From: Tyto alba
Taxonomy: Eukaryota; Chordata; Aves; Strigiformes; Tytonidae
DNA length: 64,000 nucleotides
Direction of reading: 5' to 3'
Assembly: GCF_018691265.1 (NCBI RefSeq)
Contig: NW_024881322.1
Span: 5,890,001 to 5,954,000, forward strand
Positions 12,881 through 26,689 of this stretch are shown in pieces. A program made the translations under genes and the position numbers. Each line of letters starts with the position of its first letter. Within the stretch, counting starts at the first letter, position 1. Below the pieces are notes generated by a model. The model did no database searches and was not told the DNA's origin. It was given only the letters and a program-made list of their open reading frames with translations.

Positions 12881-15800
12881 GTGGCTGGAGAGCTGTGATT
12901 CACTGGCTCTTTACCTCCATCTTTTGTGGAAAAAGCTAATGCCCTTTGGAGTTAAAAAGCCTCTGTGGAATCACATAGGACAGGTTTTAGTCTGTGGTAG
13001 AAAAATATCTGAATCTTACTAAAACTTAAAGGATTTTAAAGAACAATTTCTACAGCAACCTGCTGGTTTCATCCCTACTAAGATTTCCCCGTGATTTTTC
13101 TCCCAGCCCCCAATATGACTGCATGGCAGCAAGTAGGAAAACCCTGATGCTATGTGTGTCTGAAGCCTGGCCCCAGAGCTTGGGATGCTCTCTCTTTCTC
13201 ATGAGACGGTTATTGTTCTGGAGCCACAAAGGGAGCAAGATTTAAAATATTTCCCTTTCAAGCAGGGATGAAGCAGAGCAGCTCTCCGCGAAGTGACTCA
13301 GCCTGCCCTTGGGCACGTCTCTTCTGCTGCCATTCCAGAAACCAAGAGGCAGAGCTTTCCAGCTGCACCCTTTCCCCTTCATCCCCGTCCCTGTCCCACA
13401 CTCGCATCAAGGTCTATGCTAGGCAGCAAGACAGAGCTGTTAAGATAATTCAGTGCTACACAGACAGTCCTCCTTATGTCAGAACAGTCTTGCTGAGGGA
13501 GGTTGTGCTCTCCCTGTGCCTCCAGAGCTGCTCTATAGGTGAATGGGCAATAAAGAATTGGTGAAAATCTCTTGCTGAGATTAAAGCTTGGTGTTAGCTG
13601 TTTTGCTTTCCAGCAATTCCGCATAATGTTTCATTTAAAAAAATACGTGCAATTCTTCTGTTTTCAGGGATCACTTTTAAAATAACTTGTAAGAATTGTT
13701 GTCATCATATTAACTTTTTAATCATGCTCTGCCAGGAGTGGCTGCTCCGGAGGTGAAAGGGTGTTTGTGTCCAGCTGCTCTGGAGACCCCAGTGAGTGAG
13801 CAGAGACAAACACTTCATCTGCTTTGGCTTAGGGCTCAGCTTTACATTGCTCCTTCTCCTGCCTTCTGGAAATATCACATCTGGACTGACTCCAAACCTG
13901 AGAAGTTTTAGCCCAGTTCCATAATTATTGTGACAGTTATGTGTCTCTTAAAACCACAGACTTACTAGGGAACCATAATTTTGGTTGGTGCCTTGAGTAC
14001 GTTCTTCCCTTTTGCCATCTCCTCAGTCCTTTCTAAGCTATTCCACATACATTTTTAACATGTGCCAAAGATTTTACATATAAAAAGAGAGAAAGTTTGG
14101 AAACAGCACTGGATAAGTTAGGTAATATGATGTAATTTCAAGGAATTAGTCTGGATATTTTTTTCCCCTACATGGTGTGTGCCACGTAGCTTGGAAGATC
14201 AGTTACTGCCTTGGACACATGCATGGTAGGTAGATGATTTTTCAAAGACACATGCTGAAAAAAATGAAGTAGCCAAGCCTGAGCCCAGTGTGAAGAGTTA
14301 CACAGCCTTTGACTTCAGTTAGTTACTAAACCCAAAGATTAATCTGACTGTAGAAATTAAAAATGTGTCAGAAAAAACCCTGTAAAGCACCTAAAGCACT
14401 GCTGATAAATATGAAACATTTATGTCTTGCTAAATGTATTTTTTCATAATTACCAGTATATGGATTCGTATTGTTCAAAGCCCTAACAGTGAATCTCCTG
14501 TGATGGATGCGCAATAAAACAGGACTAATTGGAAGCATTAATTTAGACAGAGGCGGAAGTTGACATGGAGCTCTGAGTAAGAGATACTTTATATTGCTAT
14601 AGCAAGTACAAAGTGTTTGCCTGTAATTTGCAAGCTCCAATCACACCACTTTCACAAACATATTGTTGCAAACTTGCCATGTCATTTTTTCCTCTTTTTG
14701 TTTTATTATTCTCCTGATAAATATCTCGGACCCAAGGTCATCTTAAGGAAGTACTTGTAATGCAATGCAATAGAAATGTTGCTGTAGGTGCTGCTGTGTT
14801 TCTGGCAATGTAATTGACAGTGAATGAGCATGCAGGAGCAGCTCCCAGCAGGGACACTTTTGAATAAATATATGCTAAATAAGCACAGTGTAATGGCAGA
14901 GTAATGTATCTGCATAAAGACCTGCATGCTGTATGTCCCCTCAAAAATCATCTGTGGTTTAGGCCTGTAACAGCAGAGGTACATGTTGATTTTGCTGCTC
15001 CCTCTGCTTTACCTGCCTGCTCCCACCCTGGTGTGATGCTTCTTGCACTTGTGTGATGCCACAGACATCAGATGGAAGCGGCTTTTGCTCCAGTGCCTTG
15101 CTGAGGCAGGGCCCAAAGCAAGAGGTCGGATTCTGACTGATTCAAAATACAACCGTAGGTGGGTTTCTTGTTAGCTCAGGCATTTCAGCCACTGACCTTG
15201 GTCCATGCCAGATAACTTGGTTTTAGCAACTGTATACATGTTACTGATTGTCAATAATCTTGGGCCAAGCAGCTGTTTTCTGCATCTTTGATATGCAAGT
15301 ACTTGAGTTTCATTTAAATCTCCTATTTGACTGAAACACAACCAGGTAAAGGGTGAAATTAAGCACCCAAGTAGCGGTTGTGCTGAGCTGTCACGATGGC
15401 TTCAGGTGGGCCACCCAGCCCCCAGATGTGAAGAGAACAAAAGATGAGCCTCCTCCCCTCCTTTGACTACTCCTTCTAGTTCTTAATTGCCATTAATTTT
15501 CAGATTATTTCTTACTTCTTATTTGGTCATTGCTCTTCAGCTCCCAACCATGTTCTACTTCTGCTGGTTCCTTTAGTGTTTCCTGTGTTCTCCTCTCAGA
15601 GTCATTTGTACGCTGAAATATCTTACTAATTGCAGAGGAGTTGTCCTGGATTTACACTGGTGCAGCAGAAGCCACCATATGTCCCAGTGGACTTTTCCTG
15701 ACACTGCTATCAGTGGTCCTGGAATTGCTCCCCCAAGCCAGCCTTCTGTTACTTATTTTCATCCAGTCCTTTCAACTCATATTGAATGGGGATGAAACTC

Positions 15801-18287
15801 AGCACTTTATCTTAAAATTATGTCCTTCATATAATGCTTCTTGGTATTCCTTCCTCTCGGTGTCCTGACCTTTACTAAGGCCGTTGCTAATATATTCTCT
15901 TAGACATGGTATTAACGTTAATGCAAAGACTAATGTTCTCCTGCAGCTTTAACACCGATAGGCCACACTTAGCGCTCTGTCTCCAAACAGAATTGCTTTC
16001 CGATATTGCACTTTACTGTGGGAATAATTTTACTGCTCAGGTACAATGGCAGCTGAGCATGCTTAAAAAGAGAGAGAGAGAGGAAAGGGAAAATGCAATA
16101 AGGCAAAAGTGTGACAACAAGACACTTATGTCAGTCTTGTCATTGGATGTCACGGGAATGTAACATCTGACTGCCACACAGCTCTTCCAGCATCTGTTTG
16201 GTGAGGACAGATGTGATGGCTGATTGTAGTTCATTCACAGTGCTTGAACAGAAAGTTCTTCGTTTGTCATTGGCTCTGCTGCGCCCTAGTTTCAAGGTTA
16301 TGTTTTGTATATTAATAAATGAAGCCCAGACCAAGGAAATCATGGATCAGAGCAGTGTAAGCAATAAAAACATGTTATTAGCTATTTCAAAGATGAATTT
16401 GTTTTTCCAAATGCACCACTGGGTACGTTTGCACTTGCAGCGTTTCTGAGGAAACAAGCTACAGCTGTGTTTGAAGGTTCCTGCCCATGCGTCAGGACAT
16501 CTCAAGCCCTCCCTGAGACCCAGGCAGTCACGTGCATTAAGGGCAGTGTAGCGAGGCCGGGTGCTACCACTGAAGTAGGCACTGAAACTACCAAAATTCA
16601 AATGTTTCTGTTACGTGGCTCGCATTTCTGCGCTTCCACCAGAAAATAATCAATAGCCTTCAAGAGCAGAGCCGTCGGATCACAGGGCTAGAGACACATC
16701 ACCCAGCAAAGCATTAGGATGAGCACCCGGGGACTTTCCTCAGCGCGGGACACAATTATGGTAACGGCAGAGGTGTCGGAGCACTTGGTGCTCTCGGTAG
16801 CCCTCCCGGGTCGCTGCGCAGCATCGCACAGCCGCTGTGGTCCTGGAGATGGTGCAGGGGAGAGGTGGGAGAACAGCCGCTCTCCGGTTTGCCTGCTGGC
16901 TCCAGCTCCCATCAGCAGGAGCTGAAGAGTAAGTACCGCGCTTTGGGAACTACATGATAGCATGACTGGAATAAAATGAGGCTCCCAGTGTAGTCCCTGA
17001 AGGGGGAAGGAGAGAGGTAAGACGTCCACGTCATATCACCAACAACATAACTGGTATTAACGAAACAGGAGTCAGGGATGAATGAACACTGAGGCTGAGC
17101 TAACTTTCACATCAAGAAAAGATCCCTGAAGGGCTGTGTGCTGACAGGGCAACATGTAAACGCTGGTACATTTAATCTCTTCACAAGGGCTGTTCTGTGA
17201 ATAATCAGAAGTTGTTAGGGTTGTCAGTCCAGTTTCCTTCCAAAATAAAATTAAGTGTGGAGGTGATGACATTTCAGGAATGGGTGAAGTATATTCTCTC
17301 CTGAATATAAACAGAGGCAGGTTTAACTAGAAATGAGACAAATAAAATATCTTACTTGTAAAGTACTGTGCAAATAACCCCGCAACAGGAGTTATGCTCA
17401 TTATTATTACTGTTATTCCAAACAGTGATTCTATTTTGATGGTGCAAAGAAGCGCATATGACAGTGCCAGCCTGTCACGTTTAAGGCAGGATGAAACTCT
17501 AATGACTTGAGTCCTCTGTAAACACTTAAACCATTGAATGTAAATGATCTTTCAGATATGCAATGTGTTCCTATGAATAGGGAAGACCAACACATGTTCA
17601 GACTAACATTCCAGAGCACACACATATTGGTAGTGGATCTTTTTCTTTTTTTTTTTTAATGAAAATGTACATGTAAAAGGAAACCATCCATGCAGAAAGG
17701 TGAAATTTTTTACTTTGTTATGTAACTGCATTCATGCTGAACAGAAAATGTGAATTGCAGAAGTGAATGAACTGCAGAGTTGATAGAGCATATTTTTATA
17801 AAGTCAGATCCTCTTCCTAACTTCATATGTATTTCCACTTGAATTACCGATCCCCTGACTAATCAAGTATGCTGTATCACCATGTCATCTCACCCTTATG
17901 TTCTTTGTGGATAGATATTGCATATTTCCACCTCTTGAATCTAATTCAGGAGCAGTAACACTGAGTGAAATATAAGCGGCAGAGTCCTGCTCTCATTAGC
18001 AGAAATTACATCCAGCTACTGCTGTGACCTTACTTATAAGAACATACAATTTACTATACCAGCTTGGACCATTGTTCCTTCCAGGCCAATACCCAGCATC
18101 AAAGGATGGCAAAAAATCCATATCTCAATACCTGTGCAATCTTGCAATTCACCTAATGGAGCAAACCCCCCTTTCTTCATCTCTGCAGTGAGCAGCTGAT
18201 ATTTTCAAGATGGGAATCGGATCTTTCCCTTTTATCTTTGTATGTCCTAATGCAACAGGCATGGCTGAAACTCAAGCGCCCATTTTT

Positions 18288-18315
18288 TGGAGGTGAGTCC
18301 TGAAACTCACCTCCA
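18288..18315. repeat. Perfect 11-bp inverted repeat with 6-nt loop
   Basis: TGGAGGTGAGT (18288-18298), loop CCTGAA, then ACTCACCTCCA (18305-18315). Both arms are followed outward by T-rich sequence. Confidence 0.9.
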
Positions 18316-21300
18316 TTTTTTGCAGGCTGTGGAGGGGCTTCACTAACCCCTTGGGCCATCAGACCTCCCTGAAGAGCAGCTCACGAAGCACCCAAGTGAT
18401 TCAGATAACATCCAGGTTATACTGAAATCAGCCATAGCCGAAGCCAGGGTCAACTCAAGACACCTAAGAGGCAATACAAACTTTTGCTCCAGAAGCCAAA
18501 AGCAAGCTGTCGCTGGTCTATAGGAAGGATGAACAGAAATTAAAAGTAACAGCTCACTTCTTTCCCTAGCAACCTTACATCCACTCCAGAGGCTTTGCTA
18601 ACCCTGTATAATCCAGAAGACAATAAGAGCAGCAGGTTACGGCCTTTATGGCTGATTTATGTGTAACCTTATATCCTCAGGCTGTGCTCACACAAGAAAA
18701 TCTGGACGTGGAAACTCTCACTGGCTTTTATAGCCCACGTCCACCTTGAGAATTATTCCCATGCAAATCTGACCCTTTGTACCCACAAACCAGTAGCCAT
18801 ACTGGAAATGATGACTCCTTTGATCCTGACCTGGTTTGGTTCTCACTTGCCCAGGTGATAAACTGACACAGTGAACAACTGCATAAGCCCCCCTCACCCC
18901 CCCCTCCCTTTTACTTACGCTGAGGCACAGTGTGCTTTTTCCTTCAACTGGGCAATGGTCAAAAAATCAGAGTAAAGCTTTCCTGCAGGTAAATATAATA
19001 GTTACTTTCTAATTGTGTGTAACCTGCTCACATAACAGATCAGTGCAAGCTTCTTATTACAAGCTCTCACTGGAGATCAAGCACAAGGATAACCAGGCAC
19101 TTGGAGGTAATAATGTGTGTGAAGGGGGCATAAGTAATAAATCATCCAAATCACTTTCAGTAAAGAAATGAAATGAGTGAAATACCTTCAGGGTTTGTAT
19201 AAGTTAGTCAGCCTATGCAGAACTGTAACATCCCTTCTGGTTCCAGTATCAACATTTCTGTACCTGCAGCTGGAAAATTTAAGCACAGCTTTTGCAAGCA
19301 GAGGAAAAAAAGTCTGCATCATTGAAGTGGAGGGATCCACAAGTAGGGCACTCTGCTGTGCCTCCTTGCCAGCTGTCATACAGTGTGTTACAATATTTTA
19401 AATCAGCCATGGATCAGAAGTTACTGGGAAAGACAGACAGAGGGATAGACAACCTGTTCCTATAAATGTTTCGTTAGAAAAGACAAACCTAAAATGACTG
19501 TGCTGTAATGAAGGAGTATCCTGAGTCTAGAATAAGCATCCTTGATTGATAGGTAAGTCGGTGTAAATTACACAGAGCTGGAGGCTTAGTCATGAAGAAA
19601 TTAGGTTTGGAAAAGATGTGTCATCTGGTGCTGGCATCAAAAGCCTCTGACTTGGTTACGTCCAACTGCAAGTGGGAGGATTTTGAAAGGAGTGCAGCCA
19701 GTCTAGGAGCTGTGATTTTTTGGAAAAAGGCTTATGCGTGAAGAAGTGGCTTCTACTTCCTCATGCTACCCGCCGCTTCCCAGCTCAGCAGGTGCCAGAC
19801 GTCTTGCCTTGCAGGGGTCAGGCGCAGCTGATCCGTAGTGTGCTGTTTCTTTGAGAGGCATCAGCTCCTATTTTCAGCTGAATTAGTGCTTGCCCACTAA
19901 CCCTCTAATATGGGAAAGAAAACTGCTTCCATACGCATTACCATGGAAAAGGCTGCCAGGCCATGCTGTAGTCTACTCTTCATGCCAGTGAAGTGCTGCT
20001 CCCTAGGGTCTGTTGTTTGGTTTTCGGTAGAAACTGGTTCTGAAAGGCGAAAGCAGTGGCATTTCCTCTCCTGACAAGTATCACAATACAGAGACTACAT
20101 TTCACCTTTTCAAACATTGCTTTTACTTATCCCTTTATTGTACTAAACAAATTCTCGGTTTGCTTTACGATGATGCCATCTAAATAGATAGAGGGACATG
20201 AGGTGGGATTTGTCTCACCTAATTCTCATCACCTGAAAGCTGGACATCAAGCTAAAGCTAATCCTCCTCTACGTGACCTCTTTCACTAATGGAAAGGGAG
20301 AAGCCTCTCAAGGGTACTCGCCAGCCTGTGGATGGGGTGAATTGCCTGCCAGAGCCACGGCTACCTTGCACTAAGCATGTAACTTTTACATATCTGAAGT
20401 TACTGTTTTGAGGAGTTGTCAGAAACCTTTTTAAGGTGGCTTTGAATCCTCCATTCGTCCTTCTTATTGCTGCTTGTGAAATGGATACCCTTGCTTGAGT
20501 CAGCATCTGTGACACCAACTACATCCTCTCTTTGGCAAGATCCTATTTTAAGCTTTCCGTCAGAGGCCACAGCTATTTGTGTCATTGTCAAGACTCTTCA
20601 GAAGGCCCAGTGACATTGATGGTAGGTCTCTTAGAAGCCAGAGGTTCTGCAGTAATATAAATAGGATCAGCAGCACTAAGTGCAGGTGAAAGAAAAGCCA
20701 GCTGCACATCCTTTCTGTCTCCCTTGGCAACAGCATCCTGCCAACAAAAACTGCTGCCAAGTAAAGGCTGGAAAGGAAGGGACGTGCATTTGCAAAGCTG
20801 GGGCTGGACAAGCTTTGTGTGAGGGGGGAACTGTCAGACCAAGGAACACTAGGGTGCTTTGAGAATCATTTTTGGTTTGTTCCATGTGGTTTTGGACAAG
20901 GGAATGCACAGAGCCTCTGTCCTTATGAAGAGTTTTCATCTGAAATTCCAAACAATGGTCTCTGAAGTTTTGAGCCATATGTTTCCATCCATGACAGCAC
21001 ACAGGGAAGAAATTTGTGGTGAGTTACTACTTACAGATGTGGCAAATCCTGCAGCAGAGGTTAAAATACGTGTCATGGTTCTCTTGTTACGCCAGCTGCA
21101 GCTTGGTGTTAAATCATTGTTTCAGCAGCAAGCTCTTGATCAGCCCTGAGTTCTAGAAACTGCTAAACAATCTGATATTTGTAAGGACCCATTTTTTTTT
21201 TTTTATGATGTACTAAATATCTTTATGTAGGAGAACCTTCAGACTGCAAACAGTAAGGGTGAAAAGTGAACTACAAATGGCAGCACGAGAGCACAAAAAT

Positions 21301-24300
21301 CCAAAGCAGATCTAAGATTATTATTTGTACTCTGTCTTTCCGTGTTCTCCAGTAAATGATCGTGTCTGTGAAAACAGAGTTTGTGTAACTATGGGTAAAA
21401 TATACTTGTCATATAATACATGCACCTGCCTAACATTCCCGATGGGGACTTCAGTCCCAGGAAATCAGCACTGGGGTCACTGTTGGAGGCCCTATAGCTG
21501 CTAGTGCTGCTGAATCTCAAACCTATCGTCACATCATCACTCCTTTCTGATTTGGGCACAGGGTCAGAAAAGAAGTCTGGCTGCAACATGCTTGTATCCA
21601 AGGCCTGAAAGAAGGAGGATCTTCCCAGTTGGTATGATAAGAGAGAAGAAGGAACTGGCTTTTCTCTCTAGCAAAACATTAGGAATTGACTTTGTGAGGA
21701 GCCCCTATAACGAACTGCTCGGGCTGTTGCAGCACCCCTGGATACAGCAGGGACTCTGAATCAAAGACTGGGCAGTGTGGATTGCTCTCTGGCTCCTGGG
21801 GGATTCCTACACTGTTCTCAAGAAGCCCCCAACTTGTTGCTCTCCTACCATTTCCCTGTGCCTTTTGAGGGAATGGTAGCTGGCTGCACAGGGCACATTT
21901 TTGTGCTCTTCGGGCAGGGTGTTCTTCCAGACACCCAGCTGTGGCAGAGAGAAAGAGAGAAACAGAATAAAAAAAGAAGAAATTAAGAAGGGAGGTGGGA
22001 TTATGGCTTCAGGAATCACAGGATCTGGGGACTTCTTTATGGTTACAAAGTAGAAATTGCCCATTCACCACTGAGGAGTGAAGAAATAAAATACAGAACG
22101 TGCATTACCGTGCCAGGCGAGGAGAAGGAGCAAAGAAGAATGCTATTTCATTCCCCATATTTTCCTCTGACAGGAATATTAATATCATTAGCGATAATTG
22201 AATGAAGTGGAAAGTCTGGTGGAGGTACAGAAGCAGGAGATAGGTCTGTAAAATCTATCGACACACAAAAAGCTAAATGCTGCTGCTGGAGGGAGGGCAC
22301 TCTGCCTTGAAATAGGGACTGAACAGCCTCACAAGGGCGTGCAGCTGGGGTGCTTGTTGCTGTTTTGTTCCCAGAAAATGAGAACTGCCAGCAATCCTCT
22401 GGCATCTGAATAGACCCGTGTCAGACAAACTGTATCTGGACTTGATGGGAAACCAAGCTGGAATACCAAGCAGCCCTTCGATCTACTGGCAGAGAGGGGG
22501 ACTAGCTCAGTAAGTAATCTTGCCTTGCAGTTGCAAAGGTACTCCATAAAGGAGCGAGCCCTCTCGCTGCACAGCCCTGCAAGACACGCCTGCCTGGGCT
22601 GGCTCAGTCCTCATTCCTCCAAACCAGTTCCAACAATAACAGCAACTCCTGCGTGCAGCTGCCTCATTAGGGGGAAGATGTATTTTTCCTTTTTCTGCTG
22701 AGGGATGAAGCTTCCAAATGTGTGTGATGTGAGCAGGTGAGGATGTCTGCTGACAAGTCCAAATGATATTTTCAGGTAAGTGATTACCTTGAACAAGCAG
22801 CTAGAGTCAGGCTCTTTCTTTTTATTACCCTCCTCTCAGTAATCACTGTTGTCCTGGATTGTCAGTAAGCCTTTTCACAAGGTTCAACAGCTCGGATGTC
22901 TGTATATATTTAGCTGAATAGGGGATCTGAAGCATTTCTAAAGCACCTATTCCCATAGTAGCTGTGAGTCTCTAGTGCAGTGTGAGAATGAATTGAGCTG
23001 CCTGCTCTGTGACTGCACGACACTGTCCTATTTGTATCACCCATTGTTTAACTCCCTGGAGGACCAGAAATTAATTTTGATTTACAGGCTCACTCTCTCA
23101 AAGTCTGTGATGGAGGTGCATCTTAGAGGCAGTAATAGTATTCTGCAATGTTTTAATATTGTTAGAGGAGCAGGACATCTTGCCTCATGAAAACTGTAGC
23201 TACCATTACTTGTTGTTGCACAGGGAGTGTCAGCGAGTACTGCTTAATTTGTATTTGTACATGTGATTTCCAGAGCTTCTGCTGATGCTGATTTATGTTA
23301 CTGCAAATAGAGCTGTTACTCTGTGTGTCTCATTCCCTGCATTTTAACAAATACCTTGTGTATTGAAGTTGGGGTTGATCATCCTGTCTAATACTTACAA
23401 GGGAAAACAGACAATAACTTGTAAGTTAGTATCTGGGAGTTCTGGAATGATAGCCACTGATAAACAGCCAGGGAAGATAAATTCTCTGTGCAGAGTAACC
23501 TACTTTTTCTTCCCTCCGTTCTGCCACCAGTCATGAAGATGAAATTTGCTTAACTCTTTGTTTGTACAAAGGCTGCTTTATTGTGAGTGAAAATCATATT
23601 GCTTTGACAGATTACAAAGAAATGACCATAACAAAAATAACAATATACACTTTCTGCAGTTTCCATCTATTAAAGATTCATTTTGCTCCCTGTAATGTTT
23701 TAGGTGTGCTGAGGGACATCAGAAGTTAATAGTGTCGTCAAGAAAGCTTTCGTTATGACGATAACATTGCTGGTGCTTTGAACAGGTTTTGCACAACCTT
23801 CTCTCACTATTAGTGAGTCAAAACTGTTAGAGGCACAGAGAGGCTTCAGCATCCCGTACCCAAGCCCTGGGTCTGTAGATAATAGTTCCTTTGTAGGATG
23901 GCTCCCCTTGCTTCCCTTGCCCACAGCAGTCTGAAATAATGAGTCCAGCAGTAGGTCTCTGCACAAAAAGCTCTTCCTGACCTCCTAGAGCAAAAATATT
24001 TGTCAGGTGCTGCTCGGGGTGGCTCCGTTTGTCTTGCTGCAAGGTCCGAGGTAGCAGAGGCCAGAAGGGGTCAAACACCAGACTGAGTTTCATGGTGCAT
24101 ATTAATTTGCTGTAAAAAATACGAAGGTGCAGCTCAAAAGTTTCCACTGTATCTCTGGCAATTAGGGCTTGGTCCAAAGCGCAATAAAGTCGTTGGGAAC
24201 CTTTCCACAGGCTTTAGATCAGAAGTTATGTAAGTTTGTGTTGTTTAAAGGGGGTGCCCCGGGGAGGCTGAACGCGTGAGCTGACTCGACAGCCGCATGC

Positions 24301-26654
24301 CTGCTCTGCCATGTCATGCGAAAGGCTGTTCCCAAAGTGCTCGTGAGGTGTCCCGTGCAGCACCAGGTGGTATTAACTCCTAAAGGAAGGCTTTTAATGT
24401 TGTCCTGTGCCAGGACACTGGCTCCTAGCAGGGGCTAGGACTCTGCTGTGCTTCATCCTGGAGTTAATTCATTTTGTACTTAATATTCCTTTCTTGGTGC
24501 ACTATGCAAGACCATAGGATGGCATGGTTCACACCACTGAGATGTCAGGTCAGTCAGCCTTCTCATTAGGGTTTAATGGTTTTAATGTAGTCATAAAATC
24601 AGGCTCCAAAAGTGGGGATTTGACACAGAGCATTTAAAAGCCAAACCAGTTTGACCCCTTCTGAGCATGAGCCTCTATAGCTTAGAAATGGCCCCTTATG
24701 AAAAAACTTAATGGTGTGAACTGACCTTTGAAAATATAATTCATTATTATTATTTGCTCTAATGTGCTTACATCAGTCTGTATTACCATTATGCCAGCAG
24801 ATAATCAGGACTGCCAGTCCCTACCCCAAAGGGCTCATGCTCCAAGATCAGTCCTAAGAGTCTTAAGCAGCCAAAACTGAAGGATTTTGGCAGAGAGCTG
24901 CAGCACCGTGCTTTGGACTGACCGAGAGCATCTGCTATGTACCATCTCACCTGGGATATCAAAACTTTGGCTGTGACAACTTGATAGAAACCAGAAGGTT
25001 TCCTTTCAGTGGTAGTCTGACTTGAGGGTAAGCTGAGGCACTGGGGGACAATTGGTGTCATAGCCACCGCAGCCCTTTTCTCGGTGTGGGTGCATTCGTG
25101 AAGCAGAGACAGAGGTTGGGGAGGGAAGAAATTTGAAGGGGTTGATTAAGTCCATTTCTGTGACAAATGCCTCCTGCGCCTTAGTGGAGAAATTCAGAAT
25201 TATCATTTTCCTAGGCTTAAGCCAAAGTTGCCAAACAGGGCAGTCTGCTATCAGGGACCTCAAGAAGAGTCCTACTTTGTAAGAGATTGCGTATCCTCAA
25301 GTGATAGAAAAGTAAGCGGGAGCTCTGGGCAATCAAGTCGCACCGCAAATCCAGCCAGGGCATGCTTAGGTGATGATGCAGAGCATCTGAAAATAACGAT
25401 TCCAGCTTTACTTTTGCTTTCCAGTTGGCTGCTGATCGGTTATGGAGCCAATTAATTCTACTTAAAAGGGCCAGCAAAGCCCATAGAGAAGTCCTTATTA
25501 GTTGCCCAGAGAGTTATGTTTCGTTAGTCCTTATTATATAGATGTTTCTCCCTAAATACACAGCACTGGCTATTTTTACAATGGTCTGCTAAGCTGAATA
25601 CTTTTTCAGCAGTTGGGGGCACACATTAGCTCTAGTTGTCACTGAAGGAGTTACTGTGGTCCATTCAAACAGTAAAAAAAAAGTCCGAAGAAGCCGTAGT
25701 TTATGGGGCCACCATGGCCTCTGTAGAGGCTGTTAAAGGGAATCCAGGAGATGAGCAAAACCCAATGGCCACAGTGTGAGACAGCCCAGTGTCATGGGGG
25801 CTATTGTTTATTGTCAGATAAATTACTTCTGATGTAGTATTTTCTCTGAATAATTATTCATACTTTACAAGCCACCTAAAGGTACTAGCTAAATGCATTT
25901 GGCTTCTCATGCCTGATATGTGGTGACCTGCTACCACACCAGACTGCCCCAGAGAGATTATAAATCTTTACAGCAGCAAGCTTCTGATTTATCAGTATTC
26001 CAAGAAGTGGAGATGGATATTAGGTAGGTTTTTAGCCAGAGATCAGGGTTTCTAACCCCAGGGCACAATATGCAGAAACGCTGACAACTTTCTTATTCCT
26101 CAAGGAGTATCCTGGAGAAAAACATTGACCCGTTTGAGATGTTTTTCTGTGCATGAGGTGTGAGAGAAAGTAGTTACACAAAGAACATCCAAAATTTTTA
26201 GCAGGCATTACAATCATTATAATCTAGTATCTCATAAGATCTGCCAATGCACTTTATCTTATGTGCTTAGAACAGCAGGCCTGAAGTTTCCTGAAACATT
26301 ATCTCCACACACCAAATCCAAAATAAATCGTCATCCTTTCCTCTTTGTATTTGTTCTGTGGCAGCAACTTGTCTTGGCATGAAATATTAGCCATATGGAC
26401 ACTAGAATATCTGCTTTGACCTTGACCTCAGAATAAGTGCTGCCAAAAATGTGAAGATAACTCCTGCCTTTCATTTCCAAGAGTGATGCTCCACGAATAT
26501 AGCACGATCTGCTCTCCTGTTTGCATCTCGGTGTGCAGAATGTGGTTTTTTCTTTGAGTAGGTGTTCTGCTAAAAGCATATTGTCTGTGGCTGGCTACGA
26601 ACTGGGAAGCAGTATCCCAGACGATGATTTATTTGGCAGAGAAATTTATTTCAG

Positions 26655-26660
<6 letters not shown>

Positions 26661-26686
<26 letters not shown>
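26661..26686. repeat. A26 tract
   Basis: Uninterrupted run of 26 A. No coding or known repeat body is recognised next to it. Confidence 0.85.
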
Positions 26687-26689
<3 letters not shown>

